In this document: positions 36,030 through 44,265 of the stretch, piece after piece
Layout of the letters: each line of letters starts with the position of its first letter
Numbering within the stretch: position 1 is the stretch's first letter
Origin: Campylobacterales bacterium
GTDB taxonomy: Bacteria > Campylobacterota > Campylobacteria > Campylobacterales > Sulfurospirillaceae
Direction of reading: 5' to 3'
Length of the DNA: 64,000 nucleotides
NCBI GenBank assembly: GCA_016930915.1
Contig: JAFGFU010000005.1
Span: 82,401 to 146,400 of the forward strand
The notes under the pieces: model-generated
Told to the model about the DNA's origin: nothing
Seen by the model: only the letters and a program-made list of their open reading frames with translations
The model's database searches: none
Translations under genes and position numbers: made by a program

Positions 36030-36716
36030 TTAAGAAGAAAGAACACGATAGCCATATCCTGAGATGTTTTCTATAATTTCAGGATAGGTTTTATTGCGAA
36101 TTTTTTTGATACACATGCGTAAAGATTGAATACTCATACTTTTTTCTTTCCAGACATAATTTTCAATGGTTACATAATCAATAATTTGATTGATATTAAG
36201 TATTAAAAGATGCAACAATTCTCTCTCAGACTTTGTCAAAACAATATTTTTTTCAGCTTGTTTTAATAGCTTATGCTCAATATCATAGGTGAAGTTGTTC
36301 TGTAGAGTGATGCAATGCGTACAAATGTCTTTGGTTGCCATAAGGAGTGTTGTTTGTAAGTCATCAATTTGAATAGGCTTGCGTAGATAACTGTATGCTC
36401 TTTGATGGATACTCTCCGCAATATTTTCTGAATTATCATAGGAAGTAATGATAATAACGGGTAAATGTGGCGCAATGGTATGCATGGCGGCAACCATTTC
36501 TAAACCGTTCATTTCTGGAAGATTGATGTCGGCAATGACGACATCATGGCGATTTTTTTCAAACATTTCAAATCCACTCATGCCGTTATTGGCAACATCG
36601 ACACGTCGGCAGTGCATGATTAAAGATTGTTTTAATGCATAGGAAGTCATTTCGTCATCTTCAACAATAAGCACATAAATATTAGCCAGTTTTTTCAGAA
36701 TGTTTATGTCTAACAT
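36030..36716 (-). CDS. Response regulator linked to the FccABC-like reductase
   Basis: The 228-residue regulator has an N-terminal receiver domain (VLIVEDDEMT, phospho-acceptor D63 in IADINLPEMNG, Lys in YLRKPI) and a C-terminal winged helix of OmpR type (SQSLRMCIKKIR-like helix, ending ISGYGYRVL). Its ATG overlaps the kinase stop by a few bases. It lies just upstream of fccA on the same strand, so it probably controls the reductase operon in response to its substrate. Confidence 0.9.
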   Translation of the reverse strand: MLDINILKKLANIYVLIVEDDEMTSYALKQSLIMHCRRVDVANNGMSGFEMFEKNRHDVVIADINLPEMNGLEMVAAMHTIAPHLPVIIITSYDNSENIAESIHQRAYSYLRKPIQIDDLQTTLLMATKDICTHCITLQNNFTYDIEHKLLKQAEKNIVLTKSERELLHLLILNINQIIDYVTIENYVWKEKSMSIQSLRMCIKKIRNKTYPEIIENISGYGYRVLSS

Positions 36717-38728
36717 GATAAATCCTCTTTATTTTTGAACAGTGATAATAGAAAAATTGTTGGATTGTGATAGGAAAGAACACAAAGGTGCCCTTTTAAT
36801 TTTTGTGTAGCAATTAATTGAGAAAGGTATAAACCATTACCTGTTCCTTTAGCTCCTTTGGTTGATTTAAAGGGTTTAAATAGCATTTCTCTCATATTAA
36901 TATTAATACCTGGACCATTATCCTCCACTTTGATAGTGTAGTTATTTTCTGTTTCTTCTAGGATTATTTTAATTTTCATAGGTTCTTTTTTAACATGTTC
37001 CATTAGCGCTTCTTTGGCGTTAAATAATAAATTGGCGATAATTTGTTGAAATTCATTTTTATACGTAGTACAAAGATACGCTTTCTCCTCCGCAATAAAA
37101 TCAATAAAGATATTGGTATTTTTAAAATGAGGCTCTATAATAAAAAGGGTGTCTTGAATAGCTGTTTTTAAATCAAAGACGTGCATCTCTTTTTCAGGTA
37201 CATAAAAATTTTTAAAAGTATCAATTGTTGTGGAAAGATAGTGGGTATTGGATATAGCTCGTTGAAGATTTTCTTCAAAAATATCATCGGTTAAACACTT
37301 CATCTTTTTAAATTGCAGTAAATTTCCTAAGAGAATAGAGATGGCATTTAAAGGTTGACGCCATTGATGCGATATGGCACCTATCATTTTTCCAAGATCT
37401 GCCATTTTGGATTGCTGAAAAAGAATATCTTCTTGCTCTTTTTTTTGCTGTTTTTCTTCTGTTTGGTCTGTTATATCATCTAAAATGATAATAATACCTT
37501 TATAGGTTCCTTTGCCATCTTTAACGGGTGACATAATGCAAAAAAAATGAAAACGTTGATTATTGTAAGAAAATGAAAAAGCATTTTCCCATGTTTTTTG
37601 TTTTTTAATCGTTGCTTTTATCATTTTGTTCATACACGATTGAACCCATGGCGGAAGATTTTGATAAAGAGGGTGTTGTGTGGATAAATAATTGTTTTTT
37701 GATTCGAGATTCGAGACTTTTAAGAGTTCTAAAAATCGTTGATTATAATACGTAATATGTTGTGTGTCATCGGCAATTAAAATTCCTTTTTCATTATGAT
37801 CAATAAAATTATGAATCAATGCTTTTGCCGTGGATAATTGTTTGATATTTTTATAGGCTAAAATGTTATATAAAAGATTTAAAAGTATGAATAAGAGTAA
37901 GCTTACTGTATAAATGACAATATTGATAAAAAGTTGTACATCCACTTTTTCATACATTTTTTCTTTCTCTAATTGAGCAATAAGATACCCATCTAAGAGC
38001 TTAATGGGCGCATAAGAAAAAATGTAATTTTCTAAACATTCACTTGTCTTAACAAGATGGCAAGAGTTTTTATCCAAGTCACAAGGAAATAGTTTGAAAA
38101 TTTTTTGTGCATCATTATGCACTAAAATACGTTTATTTTGGTCAATTAAAAAAGCCTTGCCATCATAAGGGAGTGAAATACTCGCAATTTCTGCTTGAAT
38201 ATACGCTAAAGGGAGTGTGCCACATAAGACTCTTTTAGGAGCGTTGTGTGTACGAAGGGGCGTACACACAACAAGACTCATTGTATCGTGATAAGGTTCA
38301 AAGTGTAGGGTTATTGTATTGTCAAAAAGAGTTTTTTCATGATAAAAAAAGGCTTCAGGTTGAGGTTGACATAAAGAAGTTTTTTTGTCCAAAAGAAGTG
38401 TAGGTGAATACGAAGTTTGCATAGAGATAGTCGCAAAACCAGCAAGTTTAGAACTATTGGTTAAAATTTCGTGAATACGTTTTTCGTTTTCATCTGGATT
38501 GAGCTTACTCACAAAATCTCTTGCAAGATATAAGGAGCTTATTTTTGCTTCTAACCATTTATTTAAATGATTTGAAACATCTTTCATGGATTGAATTTGC
38601 AAATCATCAATGGTACTTTTTAAAATATAAAGATTCATCCAATAATTAGCAATAATAAGGATAAAGAAACCTATGCTAAAGAGTAGAATCATTTTGATGT
38701 TTTTGAATAAATAGTGTTTCATGTTCAT
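36710..38728 (-). CDS. Membrane sensor histidine kinase with periplasmic Cache-like domain
   Basis: The 672-residue kinase has two membrane helices (about 13-33 and 268-292) enclosing a periplasmic domain of roughly 235 residues that looks Cache-like. A cytoplasmic PAS domain follows (ILIADDTQHITYYNQRFLELL), then HisKA with His in GAISHQWRQPLNAIS and a HATPase with DNGPGI and GTGNGLYLSQL. The HQWRQPLN H-box is typical of Campylobacterota. The start may be 38728 or the in-frame ATG at 38722. The periplasmic domain probably binds the electron acceptor or a related ligand. Confidence 0.9.
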   Translation of the reverse strand: MNMKHYLFKNIKMILLFSIGFFILIIANYWMNLYILKSTIDDLQIQSMKDVSNHLNKWLEAKISSLYLARDFVSKLNPDENEKRIHEILTNSSKLAGFATISMQTSYSPTLLLDKKTSLCQPQPEAFFYHEKTLFDNTITLHFEPYHDTMSLVVCTPLRTHNAPKRVLCGTLPLAYIQAEIASISLPYDGKAFLIDQNKRILVHNDAQKIFKLFPCDLDKNSCHLVKTSECLENYIFSYAPIKLLDGYLIAQLEKEKMYEKVDVQLFINIVIYTVSLLLFILLNLLYNILAYKNIKQLSTAKALIHNFIDHNEKGILIADDTQHITYYNQRFLELLKVSNLESKNNYLSTQHPLYQNLPPWVQSCMNKMIKATIKKQKTWENAFSFSYNNQRFHFFCIMSPVKDGKGTYKGIIIILDDITDQTEEKQQKKEQEDILFQQSKMADLGKMIGAISHQWRQPLNAISILLGNLLQFKKMKCLTDDIFEENLQRAISNTHYLSTTIDTFKNFYVPEKEMHVFDLKTAIQDTLFIIEPHFKNTNIFIDFIAEEKAYLCTTYKNEFQQIIANLLFNAKEALMEHVKKEPMKIKIILEETENNYTIKVEDNGPGININMREMLFKPFKSTKGAKGTGNGLYLSQLIATQKLKGHLCVLSYHNPTIFLLSLFKNKEDLSC

Positions 38729-38895
38729 TATTTTTAATATTTTTTCGCCTAATGATTCTATCGCATATTGTTTGAAATGTTATGAAAAAAAAGAGAATTT
38801 TTATGAAACGTGTTGAAAGTGAGAGAAAGGTTACGTTTTCAATATGCTACAATGAAGGAAATTTTTTTGATATTTTTTACATGTAAAGGAAGAAA

Positions 38896-39381
38896 ATGCT
38901 CTCCACTCCGTTTGAAAAACACACCTTAACGATGTCGGTTTTAATGACACCTGATAAAGCCAATTTAGCGGGAAATGTACACGGGGGTGATATTTTAAAA
39001 TTGCTGGATCAAGTGGCGTATGCGTGTGCTTCACGCTATTGTGGGCATTATGTTGTTACTATGTCAGTCGATCAGGTGATTTTTAAACATCCTGTCTCAG
39101 TAGGCTCACTGCTCACGTTTTTAGCCAGCGTGAATTACACGGGTAAAACGTCGATGGAAGTAGGTATTAAAGTCATTTCGGAGGATATTCAAAAAGGAAC
39201 AGCGATGCATACCAACAGTTGTTTTTTTACGATGGTTGCCATCGGTAAAGATGGCAAACCAACACCTGTGCCTGAGCTTATTCCTGAAACACCTGCGCAA
39301 ATTAAGCGGTTTAAGGCCGCAAAAAAACGCAAAGAAATTCGTCTTCATGGCTGTGAGTGTCACGAGGAAAAACCCTGCTAG
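38896..39381 (+). CDS. Acyl-CoA thioesterase (YciA-like hotdog fold)
   Basis: The 161-residue single-hotdog thioesterase has TPDKANLAGNVHGGDILKLLDQVAYACASRY, split here as LAGNVHGGDILKLLDQVAY containing the active-site Asp, and MSVDQVIFKHPV. It would hydrolyse acyl-CoA to free acid and CoA. The C-terminus carries an unusual Cys cluster (HGCECHEEKPC). A TACATGTA motif directly abuts the ribosome site (GTAAAGGAAG), and a TACAAT -10 lies at 38848-38853. A bidirectional terminator overlaps the stop. Confidence 0.88.
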   Translation: MLSTPFEKHTLTMSVLMTPDKANLAGNVHGGDILKLLDQVAYACASRYCGHYVVTMSVDQVIFKHPVSVGSLLTFLASVNYTGKTSMEVGIKVISEDIQKGTAMHTNSCFFTMVAIGKDGKPTPVPELIPETPAQIKRFKAAKKRKEIRLHGCECHEEKPC

Positions 39382-39390
39382 AGGGTTTTT
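39368..39390. terminator. Bidirectional terminator between thioesterase and dsbA-like genes
   Basis: AAAAACCCT (39368-39376) pairs with AGGGTTTTT (39382-39390) around GCTAG, giving an A-rich upstream arm and T-rich downstream arm that work on both strands. Both convergent genes stop at or within it. Confidence 0.85.
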
Positions 39391-40017
39391 CTATAATTCA
39401 GATTCGATGAGTGCTTGAAGCTCTTTGTAGCCAAATTTGAGTAGAGGCTTACCATTGACAAAAAACTCAGGGGTTGCTCTAACACCGAGTGTTTTTACAT
39501 CAGCAATATCTTGTGCAATGAGTGCTTCGATTTCAGGTTTTTTCATATCCTCTTTAATCTTCTCAATATCGACACCTGCTTCAGGCAGAAACGTCCAAAT
39601 TAAGCCAATATTTGGAGTGTGGTGACTTGCCCATTTATCTTGATATTTGTAGATGACACCTAATGTCTCTAAATATTTTCCTTGTAAGCGAGCCGCTTCT
39701 AGCATGGCAACCACCACAGAAGAGTCTTTATGAAAAGGGGCATACCGTAAAACCAATTTAATTTTATCAGGATGTTGTTTCATCATCTTCTTTACAAACG
39801 GGTAAAAATTTCGACACGTTTCACACGCAGGGTCAAAGAACTCTACAATAGTGGTTTTAGCATTGGGATTTCCAAGAACAAAGGCGTGAGGGCGAATAAG
39901 TGCTACTGTTTTTTCGTTTTTGAGACTGTGATCAGCGTTTTGATAAAAGTAACTTCCTACAAAATAGAGCGCAACAAGCGCTATAAACGTACCAATAATT
40001 ATCCACTTTTTTTTCAT
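39391..40017 (-). CDS. DsbA/DsbG-like thiol:disulfide oxidoreductase
   Basis: The ATG at 40017 has AAGGAT upstream and overlaps the dsbB-like stop (ATGA); the protein has 208 residues. It has an N-terminal membrane anchor or signal (WIIIGTFIALVALYFVGSYF), a thioredoxin fold with the CETC active site in FFDPACETCRNFYP, and a cis-Pro region GVRATPEFFVNGKPL. Paired with the DsbB-like membrane protein it would oxidise cysteines of periplasmic proteins, including cytochrome precursors. Confidence 0.88.
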   Translation of the reverse strand: MKKKWIIIGTFIALVALYFVGSYFYQNADHSLKNEKTVALIRPHAFVLGNPNAKTTIVEFFDPACETCRNFYPFVKKMMKQHPDKIKLVLRYAPFHKDSSVVVAMLEAARLQGKYLETLGVIYKYQDKWASHHTPNIGLIWTFLPEAGVDIEKIKEDMKKPEIEALIAQDIADVKTLGVRATPEFFVNGKPLLKFGYKELQALIESEL

Positions 40018-40451
40018 TTTGTATCCTTTTTTTTGAGGCAAAGTAGTAAAATAAAAAGGAGTGCAAATGCACTTAACGATAAAAATTGAATGCTAATAAA
40101 GCCAAACCAATTGATGTATTCACTTGTGCATGAAACACCTTGTGTACAAGGCGCAGCACTCTCTGGAAGCACACCCCATGAGAGAAGGTTATGGTAGAGG
40201 GCAAAAAAGAGTCCGATGAGCACTAAAGGCATAGCGTATTTAAAGACATTTTTGTCATTTGAAAAAAGTGCTATAAAGAAAATGAGCACTAAAGGATACA
40301 TACAAATGCGTTGATACCAACACATGACACAGGGTGGAAAAAGCATCACTTCGCTAAAGAAGAGACTTCCTAATGTTGAAATCATTGCTATTAGCCAGCT
40401 CATAAAGAGAATTAGCCATATTTGTTGTGAAGAAGAAGGGGAGGGGGTCAT
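40014..40451 (-). CDS. dsbB: DsbB-like quinone:disulfide oxidoreductase
   Basis: About 145 residues from ATG 40451 (a TTG at 40463 is possible). Four membrane helices, with the active-site pair CVMC in PPCVMCWYQRICMYPL and a second periplasmic Cys pair PCTQGVSC. This topology is that of DsbB/BdbC, which passes electrons from the DsbA partner to quinone. It is the first gene of the pair and is coupled to the dsbA-like gene by a 4-nt overlap. Confidence 0.9.
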   Translation of the reverse strand: MTPSPSSSQQIWLILFMSWLIAMISTLGSLFFSEVMLFPPCVMCWYQRICMYPLVLIFFIALFSNDKNVFKYAMPLVLIGLFFALYHNLLSWGVLPESAAPCTQGVSCTSEYINWFGFISIQFLSLSAFALLFILLLCLKKKDTK

Positions 40452-40542
40452 GTATTGCTTCAAATTTTAATCCGTCCTAAAAGGAAGATATTGTAAAATA
40501 AAAGTATCAATGAATTATTAATAAAAGTAATAAAGGAAAAAT

Positions 40543-42075
40543 GTGAGAGCGTTAATTAGTGTGAGTGATAAGACTGGGATTGTCGAGTTTGCAAAAGAAT
40601 TGGTAGGGCTTGGTTTTGAGGTTATTTCCACAGGCGGAACGTATAAACTCTTAAAAGAAGAGGGCATCAAAGCGCTTGAAATTTCTGAAGTGACAAAGTT
40701 TCCTGAAATGTTTGATGGTAGGGTTAAAACGCTCAATCCCATGATTCATGGTGGTATTTTGCATCGTAGAGATTTGCCTTTACATGTAAAGGTTGCAAAA
40801 GAGCATGGCATTGAGGGTATTGATGTGGTGTGTGTTAATCTTTATCCGTTTAAAGAGACAATTGCAAAGACCGATGATTTTGATGAAATTATTGAAAATA
40901 TTGACATTGGTGGACCTGCAATGGTGCGAAGTGCGGCAAAAAACTTTAACGATGTCATGATTGTCACCGATGTTTTGGATTACGATAGGGTGATTGATGT
41001 GTTAAAATCTGGAAGTAATACCCTTGACTTTAGACGCTCTTTAATGATTAAAGCCTTTGAGCATACCGCAGCGTATGATAGCATGATAGCCAATTATATG
41101 AATCAGCGTTTTAGCGGGGGATTTGGTGAAAAACAGTTTATCGTAGGCACTAAAGCGTTTGATACCCGTTATGGTGAAAACCCTCATCAAAAAGGGGCAT
41201 TGTACGAGTTTGATTACTTCTTTACCAACAATTTTAAAACCCTCAAAGGCGAAGCTAGTTTTAACAATATGACGGACATCAACGGTGCGGTTAAAATCGC
41301 TGCATCCTTTGGGGATGCACCTGCGGTATGTATTATTAAACATGCTAATCCGTGTGGTTTTGCGATTGGTGAGAATTTGCTTGATAGTTATGTGAAAGCC
41401 TTAAAATGCGATCCTGTTTCAGCGTATGGCGGTGTGGTTGCGATTAATGGGACGCTGGATAAAGCCTTAGCAGAGAAAATCAATGAAATTTTTGTGGAAG
41501 TGATTATTGCGGCGAACGTCGATGAAGATGCGTTGAGCGTTTTTGAGAGTAAAAAACGTATCAAAATCTTTACGCAAGAGAGCAAATATCTCGTGTTGAG
41601 TGAAGATGCGTACGACTTTAAACATGTGGATGGTGGTTTTGTATTTCAGCAGAGCGATATGGTGTGTGATGAAGAGATTACACAGGCAAAATGCCTCACA
41701 ACTCGTCAAGCTTCCAAACAAGAGATGAGTGACCTTGAAATTGCTTATAAAGTGGCAAGTTTGACCAAATCAAACTGTGTGGTTTATGTTAAAGATAGTG
41801 CGATGGTTGCTATTGGCATGGGCATGACCAGTCGTGTGGATGCCGCCAAAGCGGCGCTTCGAAAAGCAGAAGATATGGGCATTGATGTCAGTGGTGCTGC
41901 ACTTGCTAGTGAAGCGTTTTTTCCATTTCGAGATAGCATTGATGCGGCTGCAAAGGCAGGTGTAAAAGCCATTATTGAGCCAGGTGGAAGCATCAGAGAT
42001 GATGAGGTGATTGCTGCTGCCAATGAGTATGGTATGGCGCTTTATTTCACGGGGGTTAGACACTTCTTACACTAA
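40543..42075 (+). CDS. purH: Bifunctional AICAR formyltransferase/IMP cyclohydrolase PurH
   Basis: The 510-residue enzyme catalyses the last two steps of IMP synthesis. GTG start at 40543 after AAAGGA. The N-terminal cyclohydrolase (MGS-like) domain begins [28 protein letters not shown] and [16 protein letters not shown] follow. The formyltransferase domain has the catalytic [11 protein letters not shown] and the RFGENPHQ-like [10 protein letters not shown]. The end is [18 protein letters not shown] with [17 protein letters not shown] site at 40781 encodes Leu-His-Val-Lys in a surface position. Confidence 0.96.
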   Translation: MRALISVSDKTGIVEFAKELVGLGFEVISTGGTYKLLKEEGIKALEISEVTKFPEMFDGRVKTLNPMIHGGILHRRDLPLHVKVAKEHGIEGIDVVCVNLYPFKETIAKTDDFDEIIENIDIGGPAMVRSAAKNFNDVMIVTDVLDYDRVIDVLKSGSNTLDFRRSLMIKAFEHTAAYDSMIANYMNQRFSGGFGEKQFIVGTKAFDTRYGENPHQKGALYEFDYFFTNNFKTLKGEASFNNMTDINGAVKIAASFGDAPAVCIIKHANPCGFAIGENLLDSYVKALKCDPVSAYGGVVAINGTLDKALAEKINEIFVEVIIAANVDEDALSVFESKKRIKIFTQESKYLVLSEDAYDFKHVDGGFVFQQSDMVCDEEITQAKCLTTRQASKQEMSDLEIAYKVASLTKSNCVVYVKDSAMVAIGMGMTSRVDAAKAALRKAEDMGIDVSGAALASEAFFPFRDSIDAAAKAGVKAIIEPGGSIRDDEVIAAANEYGMALYFTGVRHFLH

Positions 42076-42087
42076 AAACTTCTTTGA

Positions 42088-42107
42088 AAGCCCATTTTTT
42101 TGGGCTT
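42088..42107 (+). terminator. Terminator after purH
   Basis: AAGCCCA (42088-42094) and TGGGCTT (42101-42107) flank a T6 loop, followed by CTTCTTC. The T-rich tail is weak but position and symmetry support termination. Confidence 0.7.
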
Positions 42108-42214
42108 CTTCTTCAATTCAGACATTTTTTCTCTTTTTATTGATGTAGATTAAGGAAATCCCTTTTATCTTCCACTATAGTTTCATCCAAATAAACCCTT
42201 AAAAGGATGAAACA

Positions 42215-42547
42215 ATGACACCTATTTCTTTACATGTAAACGATGCAACGGTCCCTTTTATAACCTACACGCACGATGGAATTGAGTATATTGAGTTTGA
42301 TACGTCGATGTGCATTCCCCCAGAACCGATGGTCAATGCCATGTTGGCGTTGGAGCTTTTAGATACACCTCAAAAAAAAGTTGTGATGATTAACCATCGC
42401 TCTCCTGTGGGGCTTTTAGCCAAAGTGAGTGATTTTTATGACATTGAGGTTATTGAACTTGAAGGAGGAAAGCAAAAGTTGATTTTCTCTTACAAAGAGG
42501 GTGCGAGTAATAAGGCTGATTTAAGTCAAAAGCATTGTGCGGGATAA
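42215..42547 (+). CDS. DUF2249-like small protein
   Basis: The 110-residue protein starts after AAAAGGATG. The segment MCIPPEPMVNAMLALELLD followed by KVVMINHRSPVGLL and KQKLIFSY fits the DUF2249 fold, a TusA-like beta-alpha module seen next to hemerythrin and nitrogen-oxide genes. A TACATGTA motif lies within codons 5-9 (Leu-His-Val-Asn). It leads a three-gene operon with a 12-helix membrane protein and a DUF59 protein. The function is not established. Confidence 0.65.
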   Translation: MTPISLHVNDATVPFITYTHDGIEYIEFDTSMCIPPEPMVNAMLALELLDTPQKKVVMINHRSPVGLLAKVSDFYDIEVIELEGGKQKLIFSYKEGASNKADLSQKHCAG

Positions 42548-42551
42548 GGTG

Positions 42552-43823
42552 ATGAAAGTCTCACTTGCTACCGAAATGGCACCACCTTTTGTGTTGGTGG
42601 CGCATTTTTTTATTGCGGGAATTTTCTTTCTTATCTTAAGCGGACTTTTGCTCTTTAGCATGGGGTCTGACATCTTAGGGGCTATGGTCTCCTCTTCCTT
42701 AGCGGCATTTTCACACCTCTATCTTTTGGGTTTTGTGATGATGATTATCTTTGGGGCGATGTATCAGCTTTTGCCTGTGGTTCTTGAAGCACCGATTTTT
42801 TCAAAAGATTTTGCGTATGTACAGTTTTACATGTACGTGTTGGGTCTTGTGTTGATGGTGAGTGGTTTTCATTTTGACACATTGCATCTGCTCATCCCTT
42901 ATGGTGCGGTGATTACCTATCTTGCTATGCTGATTTTTTGTGTCAATGTGTTTATCACCTTTTATCGTTTAGAAGCAATGAGTCTCGTGGGATGGTTTTT
43001 GTTGATAGCGACTGTTTTTCTTTTTGTTTCGGTAAGCCTTGGGCTTGTCATAGGCTTTACCCTTGGGCATGGACTTTTTGAAATAGAGATTGATGCATGG
43101 ATTAAAGCGCATGTGATGGGAACCCTAGGTGGTTTTGTGATGATGATTGTTATGGGGGTTTCGATGGTTTTAATTCCTATGTTTTCACTCTCCCATAGTT
43201 TTAAAGACAGTTGGATTAAAGCAGCGCTTTGTATCTATCCTTTAGGTATCGCACTGGGCATGATAACATTTGTCTTTGGCTTAGGCTGGGGGATGAAAGG
43301 CTTAGCTGCATTGTTTATGGTTGTAGGTATAGGGCTTTATGTGATTCAAATGGGTGTGATTCTCAAACAACGGGTGCGTAAACAGAATGATTATTGGGTG
43401 AAAAATATCGTCTTTGCATGGATGGCGCTCAGTCTTAGTGTGCTAAGTTTGGTGCTTTATATGGTTCAAGGAGATGAGTTTTTAGCGATTCTCTCAGGAT
43501 CTCTTTTCTTTTTTGGTTTTTTACTTTCGTTTATTGTGGGGCACATTTATAAGATTTTGCCATTTTTGATTTGGTATGAGAAATTTTCACCGTTGGTTGG
43601 AAAACAAAAAGTACCGTTACTCCATCAAATGGTGCATACTAAAATAGCCGATACGCAGACGTATTTTTTATTTGGAGCGGTGATGATTCAAGCAGTGGGC
43701 GTTGTGATGCAACTGCCAACACTCTTTTTAGTAGGCAGTTTTACGTTAATTGTATCGTTGATATTGGTTGCCTTTAATGCGTTTTATGCGTTTAATTTTA
43801 AAATAAAGGAGAATGGAAAATGA
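42552..43823 (+). CDS. Polytopic membrane protein, heme-copper-oxidase-like (NnrS/NorB-like)
   Basis: The start ATG 42552 lies 4 nt after the DUF2249-like stop; GTG 42537 in frame would overlap. The 423-residue protein has about 12 hydrophobic helices. Conserved His residues in helices (AFSHLYLLGFVMMIIFGAMY, FHFDTLHLL, KAHVMGTLGG, LSHSF and GHIYKILPFLIW) resemble the spacing in heme-copper oxidase subunit I relatives without the full catalytic set. The neighbours (DUF2249, DUF59) suggest a role in nitric oxide or metal-centre handling. The substrate is unknown. Confidence 0.6.
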   Translation: MKVSLATEMAPPFVLVAHFFIAGIFFLILSGLLLFSMGSDILGAMVSSSLAAFSHLYLLGFVMMIIFGAMYQLLPVVLEAPIFSKDFAYVQFYMYVLGLVLMVSGFHFDTLHLLIPYGAVITYLAMLIFCVNVFITFYRLEAMSLVGWFLLIATVFLFVSVSLGLVIGFTLGHGLFEIEIDAWIKAHVMGTLGGFVMMIVMGVSMVLIPMFSLSHSFKDSWIKAALCIYPLGIALGMITFVFGLGWGMKGLAALFMVVGIGLYVIQMGVILKQRVRKQNDYWVKNIVFAWMALSLSVLSLVLYMVQGDEFLAILSGSLFFFGFLLSFIVGHIYKILPFLIWYEKFSPLVGKQKVPLLHQMVHTKIADTQTYFLFGAVMIQAVGVVMQLPTLFLVGSFTLIVSLILVAFNAFYAFNFKIKENGK

Positions 43824-44119
43824 TGACAGAAGAGCAAGTATATGAGGCTATTTCAACGGTGATTGACCCAGAAGTTGGGTTTGATATCGTCTCTTTAGGG
43901 TTGATTTATGGGGTAAAAGTGGATGAGAAAAACAATGTTCACGTGACCATGACTCTCTCTACCAAAGGGTGCCCTTTGCACGAATTAATTCAGCAGTGGA
44001 CACGTGAATCGGTCTTAAAATTGGAAGGAGTTCGTTCGTGCGAGATAGAGTTGGTGTGGGAACCTGCATGGAATATTGGTATGGCGAGTGAAGAGGTAAA
44101 AAAGGAACTGTGTGGCTAA
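43820..44119 (+). CDS. DUF59/MIP18-family metal-sulfur cluster assembly protein
   Basis: The 99-residue protein overlaps the upstream gene by 4 nt. VYEAISTVIDPEVGFDIVSLGLIYGV and the conserved Cys in STKGCPLHELI are hallmarks of the PaaD/SufT/MIP18 group that helps to deliver iron-sulfur clusters; VWEPAWNIGMAS is the C-terminal signature. It probably matures a metal centre in a partner encoded in the same operon. Confidence 0.85.
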   Translation: MMTEEQVYEAISTVIDPEVGFDIVSLGLIYGVKVDEKNNVHVTMTLSTKGCPLHELIQQWTRESVLKLEGVRSCEIELVWEPAWNIGMASEEVKKELCG

Positions 44120-44135
44120 AAAGTGTCTTTTTTAG
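44116..44135 (+). terminator. Weak terminator after the DUF59 gene
   Basis: CTAAAAA (44116-44122) can pair with TTTTTAG (44129-44135) with a short loop. The stem is AT-only apart from its ends, so efficiency is doubtful. Confidence 0.35.
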
Positions 44136-44167
44136 AAAGGTTTAACTTTTGCCTCAGCTATTGCTAC

Positions 44168-44173
44168 TATAAT
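44168..44173 (+). promoter_or_regulatory. -10 box for the haem chemoreceptor transcript
   Basis: TATAAT in TACTATAATAA lies about 30 bp upstream of the GAGGAG ribosome site of the short leader ORF and 92 bp upstream of the receptor gene. No clear -35 is visible. Confidence 0.55.
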
Positions 44174-44214
44174 AAATCAAGTTTACAAAAAGAGTTGTGT
44201 ATAGAGGAGTTTTT

Positions 44215-44265
44215 ATGGTAGCAATGGGTGTTAAAATATCTTTACATGTAAAGATATATGTGTGA
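44215..44265 (+). CDS. Predicted 16-residue leader peptide coupled to the chemoreceptor gene
   Basis: ATG 44215 has a strong GAGGAG ribosome site and encodes [16 protein letters not shown]. The stop TGA (44263-44265) overlaps the receptor ATG (44265-44267) as TGATG. The receptor has no ribosome site of its own, so re-initiation after the leader is the likely route. The TACATGTA motif encodes its LHVK. Translation is unproven. Confidence 0.5.
   Translation: MVAMGVKISLHVKIYV

Noticed and set aside
38782..38886. 34-codon plus-strand ORF before the thioesterase
   Set aside because: No ribosome site, and a TACAAT promoter for the thioesterase lies inside it.
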